From Otatea glauca (Eukaryota; Streptophyta; Magnoliopsida; Poales; Poaceae): a DNA stretch of 64,000 bases. The notes beneath the pieces were generated by a model. It did not search any database and was not told where the DNA came from. It saw only the letters and a program-made list of their open reading frames with translations. Shown here one piece after another: positions 57,559 through 64,000 of this stretch; position 1 is the first letter of the stretch; each line of letters starts with the position of its first letter. Position numbers and translations under genes: made by a program. Location of the stretch: positions 496,001 to 560,000 of the forward strand of contig CM070723.1 of assembly GCA_036346275.1 (NCBI GenBank), read 5' to 3'.

Positions 57559-58138
57559 CTAAGCTACGATTCGACCTTCGTCATGATCGCGGCGTATGTA
57601 TGTAACTTCGTCCTCACTCTCTTCCATGAGACCGAGGTCAACGTCCTCTCCGAAAGGAGGAAGCTCATCGAATTGGTTGTACTCTTCCTCGTCGACAACA
57701 TTCTCAACCCGACAATCCTTCTTTTCCTTGAATAACCACGTGGCGCTCCTTGTTAGTTGGATCGGATACAAAAAGATTTGTGTAACACAATTAGCAAATC
57801 TGAATGGTTCTTCTCTCAGATCCGACCGTTTAGGTCCACGGTAGTGATACCGTACTTGTCGATGTTCATGCCCCTTGGAAGTCTTACCCATTGGCACCGA
57901 AAGAGAGGGACCTTCAAAGGTCCGTAATCAAGCTCCCAAATCTCTTCTATGATTTTCCTATCTCCGTTCTTTGTCGTGAGGCATGCATGCGGATACCGCT
58001 GTTTTGGTTGGTGCTCTTTTTATCTTGTGCTATTGTATAAAAAGTAAAACCATTTATGTCGTACCCTTGGAATGTCCGAATTGTAGTGGACGGTCCCTGA
58101 GCCAACACTTTCAACTGAGCGCACTCTGTCTCCGTATG
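57559..58138 (-). pseudogene. TNP2-associated transposase C-terminal domain (DUF4216 type)
   Basis: Minus strand. 58138-57970 has GYDINGFTFYTIAQDKKSTN then QNSGIRMHA; after a frameshift, EEIWELDYGPLKVPLF (57950-57900). 57897-57559 carries EEPFRFANCVTQIF, CRVENVVDEEEYNQFDELPP and YIRRDHDEG before the stop. This is the standard DUF4216 region at the C-terminus of En/Spm TNP2 transposases. The N-terminal catalytic part is absent, cut off at 58139 by the incoming retroelement. Confidence 0.85.
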
Positions 58139-59932
58139 TGTCGGCGTTTTCGGGAGCGCCGGCAAGTAAATTTGTAAGTCTAGGGGGTCGCGCGTTCCAC
58201 TCCCTGAATGGTTAGACTCGTGAGTCCAAGATGTATACTGGTTCGGGCTGAAGGTCCCTACTCCAGTTCGTGTGTGGTGGTGTTGTATTACTCTTGAGTA
58301 CAGATAGTCGCACAAAGTTTTACAAGCGAGAATGCCAATGGCTTAGCGAGATGGGTTTGATAGCGCTCTCTCCTTTCTTGTTCTTGCTCGTTGCCCCCGA
58401 ATCGTTTAGCCTTGCCTCCTTTTATCTGAAGGAAGGCGCGGTTACATCGAGTTAGGAGGAAGCGAGGTGACCTCGCTAGGAGCTCCGGTCCTTAAATCAC
58501 GTGGATGAGTCGCCACCCGTCTTGCCCATCTTTGGGTTGGTAGCCTTGGTGGTCGGGGAGGTTAGGTATTTCCGGGAAGTAGCGTGCTTGCCCTCTGTGA
58601 TCCTTGCGAATCTTGGCGTCGAGTGCGTGATGTTGGTCTTGCCTCGGGAGGGCGTGCGCTCGTCTTTATCGTGGTGGTTGATGGGGTGGAAGCTTTGTCT
58701 TCTCTGATCACGGATCTTCTTGGGAAGAGCCACCGCCCTTGTATAGTCGCTCTGATTGACCTTATTCGAGGTGCGTGGCGGTAGGCGATGAGGACGACAC
58801 GCGGCACTCGGCGTTCGTCACCTTGGTTTGGTTGGAGTCGGGAGATCCGCCCGCCAAGAGGGTCGGGGCTATGTCTGTCGGATTCGCTTCCCTGGCGGTC
58901 GGGAGCGGATGCCTTCTGTGATCTCGCAGCGATCGGTCGGCGGCGGGCGGGCGCGCTGTTGGTGGAGATATGCTTGAGGCGGCGGCTCGTCGCTTGGCTG
59001 TTGGGGTATCCTTTTATTAGTATTCGTCGGTAGCCCCGAACTCCCAAGCGATTTGGCAGTCGGTTGGGGTTGAACTTGGCGAAAGTGGTGGCGGGCACTG
59101 TAGGTCGGTCCACCGATCCGGTTAGCGATTTCCGTCGGTGTGCCGTTGGATCCGGCGGCGGTCCACGGAGTTTGGCGGGGCATTTGAACCGCCGGGGCTT
59201 TACTTGCCTCGTTGCGCATGCCGAGCATAGTTTGGCGCGCCGCTACCGCTCGTCTTCTTAGCGCCTCGGGTTTACGGTGAAGGATGCTTCGTTTTCGGCA
59301 CCGCATTTACTCGAGGCGCTTAGCCTCCCTTCGTCCGGATATATATATCTCTTGTGCCGTAGCTTGCTTGAAGGGGCGAGCTTTTCTTTTGTTCTTTCAA
59401 ATGGCTTGAGACATCCTCTAGTCTTTAGCCGGCGATGGCGTCACGGTGGAAGAAGAAGATCCTCTGGCGAGCTTTGGGCTGAGTTCGACCGGCGATGGCG
59501 AGCTCGGGGAGGAAGAAGGCTGCGGCCGCGACGCCGCTTCTATTGACGTATTGCTCGAGGCCGTTCGAGGCTCGAGGTGGTAAGGGGCCCTTACGGAGGC
59601 GATGGCGCAAGGCGCCGACCGTGAGTTAGTGCGGCCGCGTCGATGTCGCTGAGCAGCGGCGAGGCATCGGCGTGTTGCCAGCGGCCGTGGCGGCTATCCG
59701 TCGACCGAGCAAGGGCCTACCGACATCCGCGTCGGTGCCACCGATGCCGCACGGATGTTTGATAGGTTCTAGGCGTGGGTAGAGTCTGCCGCTGGTGCGG
59801 CGTGGCCACTCTTGTATCATCGAGTCTTGTGTGTAAAGTTGTGTAAAGTTTGAGCACATTGGCCTATAATGAAATTTTCTTTTCTTTATGAAAATGTCTT
59901 TGCGATGAGTTTGCTTTAATTTTAATCGTTGT
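58139..59932 (+). other. first part of the retroelement LTR
   Basis: GC-rich, with long but meaningless frames on both strands (for example 58562-59113 and 58869-59306 on minus). A TATACTGGTTCGGGC block at 58222-58236, of a kind frequent in grass LTRs, is present. AATGAAATT at 59868 is followed by AT-rich sequence, perhaps a polyadenylation region. No domain recognised. Confidence 0.45.
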
Positions 59933-61265
59933 GGGCGGTGCCTTGGTCGATGAGGCGGCCGGATGCCTCTGTGAGGTTCGGGTGTCCGAGTGCTCGTTTA
60001 ACGTCGTAGCTAGACAGTGCCTTGGTCGGCAAGGACGACCGGATGCCTCTGTGAGGTTCGGATGTCCGAGTGCTCGTTTAACGTCGTAGCTAGACGATGC
60101 CTTGGTCGGCGAGGGCGGCCGGATGCCTCTGTGAGGTTCGGATGTCCGAGTGCTCGTTTAACGTCGTAGCTAGACGGTGCCTTGGTCGGCGAGGGCGGCC
60201 GGATGCCTCTGTGAGGTTCGGATGTCCGAGTGCCTTGGTGGCGGGGCGGCCGGATGCCTCTGTGAGGTTCGGTGTCCGAGTGCTCGTTTAACGTCGTAGC
60301 TAGACGGTGCCTTGGTGGCGAGGACGGCCGGATGCCTCTGTGAGGTTCGGATGTCCGAGTGCCTTGGTCGGCGGGGCGGCCGGATGCCTTTGTGAGGTTC
60401 GGTGTCCGAGTGCCTTGGTGGCGGGACGGCCGGATGCCTCTGTGAGGTTGGTGTCCGAGTGCTCGTTTAACGTCGTAGCTAAACGGTGCCTTGGTGGCGA
60501 GGGCGACCGGATGCCTCTGTGAGGTTCGGATGTCCGAGTGCCTTGGTCGGCGGACGGCCGGATGCCTCTGTGAGGTTACGGTGTCCGAGTGCTCGTTTAA
60601 CGTCGTAGCTAGACGGTGCCTTGGTCGGCAAGGACGGCCGGATGCCTCTGTGAGGTTCGGTGTCCGAGTGCTCGTTTAACGTCGTAGCTAGACGGGGCCT
60701 TGGTCGGCTAGGACGGCCAGATGCCTTTCGAGAGGTTCTGATGTCCGTGTGCTCGTTTAACGTCGTAGCTAGACGGTGCCTTGGTCGGCGAGGGCGACCG
60801 GATGCCTCTGTGAGGTTCGGATGTCCGAGTGCCTTGGTCGGCGGGGCGGCCGGATGCCTCTGTGAGGTTCGGATGTCCGAGTGCCTTGGTCGGCGGGGCG
60901 GCCGGATGCCTCTGTGAGGTTCGGTGTCCGAGTGCTCGTTTAACGTCGTAGCTAGACGGTGCCTTGGTGGCGGGGGCGATCGGATGCCTCTGTGAGGTTC
61001 GGATGTCCGAGTGCCTTGGTCGGCGGGACGGCCGGATGCCTCTGTGAGGTTGGTGTCAGAGTGCTCGCTTAACGTCGTGGCTAGATAGTGCCTTGGTCGG
61101 CGGGGACGGCCGGATGCCTCTGTGAGGTTCGGATGTCCGAGTGCCTTGGTCGGCCGGACGGCCGGATGCCTCTGTGAGGTTCGGTGTCCGAGTGCCTTGG
61201 TCGGCGGGACGGCCGGATGCCTCTGTGAGGTTGGTGTCCGAGTGCTCGTTTAACGTCGTAGCTAG
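59933..61265 (+). repeat. composite minisatellite with 80-bp and 51-bp units
   Basis: Twenty copies of a core GGATGCCTCTGTGAGGTT start at 59961, 60041, 60121, 60201, 60252, 60330, 60382, 60432, 60509, 60560, 60640, 60719, 60800, 60852, 60904, 60982, 61034, 61112, 61164 and 61215. Spacings fall in two classes, 77-81 bp and 50-52 bp. The long unit equals the short unit plus a 28-29 bp module GCTCGTTTAACGTCGTAGCT. Open frames through it (PDASVRFG repeats) are by-products of the repeat. Confidence 0.95.
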
Positions 61266-61384
61266 ATGTGAGTGCTCGTTTACCGTCGTGGCCGGGCGTG
61301 AGTGCTCGTTCCGTCGTGGCTGGGCGTGAGTGCTCGTTCACCGTCGTGGCGGGCGTGAGTGCTCGTTACCGTCGTGGCCGGGCG
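61266..61384 (+). repeat. 29-bp minisatellite derived from the module of the larger array
   Basis: Four units of GTGAGTGCTCGTT(CA)CCGTCGTGGC(C/T)GGGC with small indels follow the larger array without a gap. The core GTGCTCGTT...CGTCGT..GC is the same module that distinguishes the 80-bp from the 51-bp units. Confidence 0.85.
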
Positions 61385-62295
61385 TGGGGCATCCTTCTCG
61401 AGTCCTCGTCGGGCGAGGGTAGCTGCGAGGAATGGCGCCGTCTATCCCACATGTATACCCCATCCGCGGTGTGGGACTGGAGGGATGAGCGGCGCGTTTA
61501 CTGCGTTGGTTTGAGCGCCGTGCTCGTGGAGCTAATAGCGGGTAGTCCGAGTGGGTCTGGGAGGTCCCGCCCAGGGGGACCCTTCCGAGCGGACGGTCCC
61601 AGTAGGGTGTCACAGCCTGGCGTGGGGCGACCCATAAAAACCTTTCTCTACTCAATCCGTATGGACTCTAGGTCGTCCACCGACCCGAGCCACGGTGGTG
61701 TCGCTCATTGATGAGCTCCCGGAGAGTGTGAAGTATGGTCTCGGACGCGAGTAGAGGTGATTAGGCCGTCGGTAGACCTAACAGAGGGCCCACCGTGGGG
61801 CTCACCTCATACCGCCCCTTGCTCAAGTTTTGTTTGGCGGCTTTATACCCATCCGGTGGGGTAGGCCTTTTGAACCCACAGCCCTCGGCCCCCTGGCGCA
61901 AGCCACAAAGCTTTTGCCGTCTTGGGGCCGCAGCCCCCGATGGGCTTCTCGCGCCCGAACAACTGTTCGGCCTAAAGGCGGAGACCGAGAGGTTCTGGAT
62001 ACGTTGTTCGGCGGCGTCTTTATGGCCCTTGGCGCTGCCAAGGCGAGATTAAAAGCGGAGTGGTATTAGGCCCAGGAGTTACGGTGGCGCGCGACAGACG
62101 AGGGTGGTCGCGACGCTTAAGCTTGACGGGCGCTGCTTGGCGGCGTTCGTTCGTCCTCTATAAATCGCCCGTTGGGTGCTTTCGAGTGGTCACGCTTTCT
62201 TGCCCTCTCTCTCGCCTGCGAAACAAGAAGAGCACCAGAGAGCTAAGGAAAAAAACCCGACCTTTCTTTCTCACCTTCGATCGTCTCCCGTGAAG
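61385..62295 (+). other. LTR end or leader with TATA box
   Basis: TATAAATC at 62159-62166 is followed, about 30 bp on, by a T/C-rich start-like region, CTTTCTTGCCCTCTCTCTCG at 62197-62216. ACTAAGGAAAAA-type leader sequence leads to the coding part. Other features of an LTR/leader border (CA end, primer site) were not identified. Confidence 0.45.
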
Positions 62296-63118
62296 ATGTC
62301 GTGGCGGAGTGCTCCGCGCAAGACAGCCGTGCGCTCGGCTTAGTGAAGAAGGGCTTCCTCATGCCGCAGGACCTTTCCGGCTGGAGGGTGCCGACCGGGC
62401 TACCACCCACGCCCGTGGCGACGAGATCGTGGTGCCCGCCTCGTTCTTGAGCGCTTGCTTTGGCTGCCGCACCCGTTCGTCCGGGGGCTGTTGTTTCATT
62501 ACAAGGTGGAGGTGCACCATCTCAACCCCAATGGGGTCCTCCACATCGCCATCTTCATCACGCTGTGCGAAGCCTTCTTGGGGATCGAGCCGCCTTGGGG
62601 CGTTGTGGAGGCACTTCTTCGAGCAAGGCTCGGAAGGGCGGGCCGTCGGGCCTTGCGGCGCCTCTGGTGGCTGGCCCTCGGCTTCGCCCGGTCGAACACG
62701 GAGTACTGGAGGTAAAGCGCCCTCGTCTAACAAAGGTGGCGTTCGAATGGCTCTACGTTCAAACGTCGGCGGCAGCGCCCTCGTTTCACCGGAGAGCTTC
62801 CCATGGCGGAGAACGGTGGGCCCGGGCGCCGCCGAAGAGGAGAAGAACAAGCCGCCCCGATCGTGGAAGCGGTCGGGGCTCAAAGCGAGGCGGCTCACGG
62901 GGGCGTGGTTGTGCGCGCCTTTATGGGGATCGCGTGCAACCACTTGTGCCTGAGCCGCACCCGCTGTTCCGATATCTTGGGGCGTCCGGCCGGGCGAGGA
63001 TGGCGAACCCGAGCTGGCGCGTCGAGGTGGAGGCTCGGGTGGCGGCCGTTCTGGCGAGCGCCATGTGGCGCGGATGGCCACCCGGAGCCATTCTCGGCGG
63101 CTTTCGCCCGAATCTGTA
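62296..63118 (+). pseudogene. 'putative gypsy-type transposon' protein (Transposase_28-like) remnant
   Basis: After an ATG at 62296 the frame shifts, but 62455-62715 reads HPFVRGLLFHYKVEVHHLNP, NGVLHIAIFITLCEAFLGIE and PPWGVVEALL. This is the conserved core of the PF04195-type proteins found in large grass retroelements (segment 'P-F-x-R-G-L-L ... L-N-P-N-x-x-L-x-I-A-x-F-I-x-L-C-E-x-F-L-G'). A second block, VQPLVPEPHPLFRYLGASG (about 62930-62990), matches the downstream region of the same proteins and ends at a stop at about 63116. Two or more frameshifts separate the parts. Biochemical role is unknown. Confidence 0.7.
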
Positions 63119-64000
63119 AGCCGGTGAAATTCCTTTCGCTTCTCTTTTCTTTGTCCTTCGCGCTTGACCGACATTCCTGCATCCTCTCGGGGCTCATGGG
63201 GATGTCTTCGGCGCCGCTCCCGGGGATAAGGAAGCGCGGCGGCCGCCGGCGAGGACAGCGGTGACTCCTCCGCAAGAAGCGGAAGGAGGAAAGGAGGAGG
63301 AAGAAAAGTAAGGAACGCAGCGGCGGCGGCTTGCGCGAGGATGTGTCGAGACCACCGCCGTGGGGACAACCTCCAGCGGCAGCGGCGGGAGTGCCTCGGC
63401 CACCCCTATGGTGGGTTTTTCACGACTGCTGATCGGCGGCGGCCCGGCGTGGACTCGGCCGGCGGCATCACGGGCCCGTGGCCACGGATCCCAGTGGGGT
63501 GATCTTGCGCTTGCGGTCGTCGCGGCGTCTCGGTGGAGGTGGCTTGAGGAAGCGGCCGGCGACTTACCCTGGCGGGGCGGCAAAGAGGCGCGCGTGCCAC
63601 GCGCCCGCTTCGGCCTTGTAAGTGTATTATTATTTTATTTTGGAGCATTTTCTTTTTGCAAAGCCGCCGGCGACTCTTGAATCTTTGCAGCGTCAGGCGC
63701 CTATCTTGGGGTGATCGTGGGGCGTGCCACATCGGCCATAAATGCGGCGCGGTGATTTCGGTGACCCGGTTGGGTCGGCGAAGGTCGCGCGTCGGCGTTC
63801 GGGCGCGATCGCCGAGGGACAGAGCCCCACCCGAGGTCGTGCGAAGAAGAACTTCCGCCGCCTCGGCGAGACCCCTCGGACGGCGTGATCGTCGTTTGGA
63901 GGATGAGACAATGGCGTCGCCGGTGATCGCGCCCGATCGTGGCGGGCCGGCGGCAGAGGTGCCCGACCCCTCGTCCCGGGGAGGTGCCGACCGATGCCCT
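63119..64000 (+). other. GC-rich continuation of the retroelement
   Basis: Arg/Gly/Ala-rich frames on both strands with no recognisable domain. A short AT-rich patch (63616-63660) with a GTAAGT at 63617 could be an intron or spacer. The stretch runs off the window. Confidence 0.35.

Larger units (their letters stand above)
50494..58138 (-). mobile_element. CACTA (En/Spm-type) element or nest
   Basis: The left terminus CACTACAGAACAGCAC (50494) is followed by a dense array of TATCACTGCCGG-type subterminal repeats in both orientations (50510-50912). A second array of the same repeat family is at 56690-57095. Between the arrays lie minus-strand coding remnants (Tpase-24/Ulp1 type); outside the second array, a TNP2-associated domain (57545-58138, minus). 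The right terminus is not found: a retroelement starts at 58139 and presumably splits the element. Either one CACTA with an internal array or two nested CACTAs fits. Confidence 0.8.
58139..64000 (+). mobile_element. 5' part of a large GC-rich LTR retroelement (Tat/gypsy-like)
   Basis: It starts TGTCGGCGTTTTCGGGAGCG, an LTR start common in grass gypsy elements, immediately inside the CACTA DUF4216 sequence. GC content rises sharply at this point. It contains a minisatellite (59933-61384), a TATA box (62159), and a plus-strand protein region of the 'putative gypsy-type transposon' family from about 62296. The LTR end and primer-binding site could not be placed, and the 3' side runs off the window. 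Confidence 0.65.

Noticed and set aside
59933..61384. Evenly spaced repeats resembling a CRISPR array, or a repeat protein (PDASVRFG units)
   Set aside because: The 'spacers' are themselves repeats, the host is a plant, no cas genes are present, and frames change with unit length. It is a minisatellite.
62359..63369. Long minus-strand open frame (336 codons), Pro/Arg-rich
   Set aside because: Antisense of the Transposase_28-like region. Length is explained by high GC content and no motif is present.
1..64000. tRNA, rRNA or riboswitch genes
   Set aside because: No cloverleaf with A/B box words, rRNA segment or riboswitch core was recognised by eye. A tRNAscan or Infernal run would be needed to be certain.

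Overview
This is nuclear DNA from a grass (Poaceae). It has intron-containing genes with GT/AG splice sites and a single-exon nicotianamine synthase. Most of the rest is plant transposable elements: Ty1/copia SIRE/Maximus type, Ty3/gypsy Tat type, CACTA, hAT, Helitron, Stowaway-like MITE and LINE. Only two genes look functional. (1) A plastid glutamyl endopeptidase-like gene (GEP, + strand, 17740-32064, 14 predicted exons, 915 codons) whose reading frame is open through every junction. (2) An intact nicotianamine synthase gene (NAS, + strand, 46320-47282, 320 residues). As I recall, the same two genes are neighbours on rice chromosome 3, next to the OsNAS1/OsNAS2 pair, so the window is probably a transposon-swollen version of that conserved block. 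Only one NAS copy is visible here.

Layout. 1-7715: 3' part of a decayed SIRE/Maximus copia element ending in a 2.3-kb 3' LTR. 7716-8240: short unassigned stretch with a tandem duplication. 8241-14731: 5' part of a decayed Tat-type gypsy element lacking integrase and 3' LTR. 14732-16044: 3' tail and LTR of another copia element. 16056-17204: MITE-like inverted repeat and small tandem repeats upstream of GEP. 17740-32064: GEP, whose intron 11 holds a complete but internally deleted copia element in antisense (22212-31158, TSD TTGGG). One LTR of that element was itself split by a 2973-bp element of uncertain class. 32991-34426: non-autonomous hAT element with an 8-bp TSD. 34653-37955: MITE-like element interrupted by a non-autonomous Helitron (35403-37864). 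39892-41640: solo LTR and a LINE fragment. 42061-42377: small MITE. 45120-45300: remnant of a Helitron helicase. 46086-47282: NAS with its promoter. 48197-48312: long hairpin. 48514-48787: Stowaway-like MITE. 49070-50240: broken F-box-like gene. 50494-58138: CACTA element or nest (minus-strand coding). 58139-64000: GC-rich 5' part of a large retroelement with a composite minisatellite and a 'putative gypsy-type transposon' protein region.

How the genes work. GEP is expected to act in the chloroplast stroma as a serine peptidase of the prolyl-oligopeptidase fold; its Ser-Asp-His triad is present. NAS makes nicotianamine from three S-adenosylmethionines, the first step toward iron-chelating mugineic acids. 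Its promoter carries two identical CACGTGG boxes, the core reported for the iron-deficiency bHLH factor IRO2 in rice. The two genes share location, not a pathway.

The most unusual structures are the two-length minisatellite (about 80 and 51 bp units, differing by a 28-29 bp module that forms its own array next door), the 2973-bp element with 7-bp duplication and terminal hairpin, the CACTA region with an internal second array of subterminal-type repeats, and the foldback 3' of NAS. I found no convincing wholly new gene system. All coordinates and translations were read by eye, with no alignment or database search.
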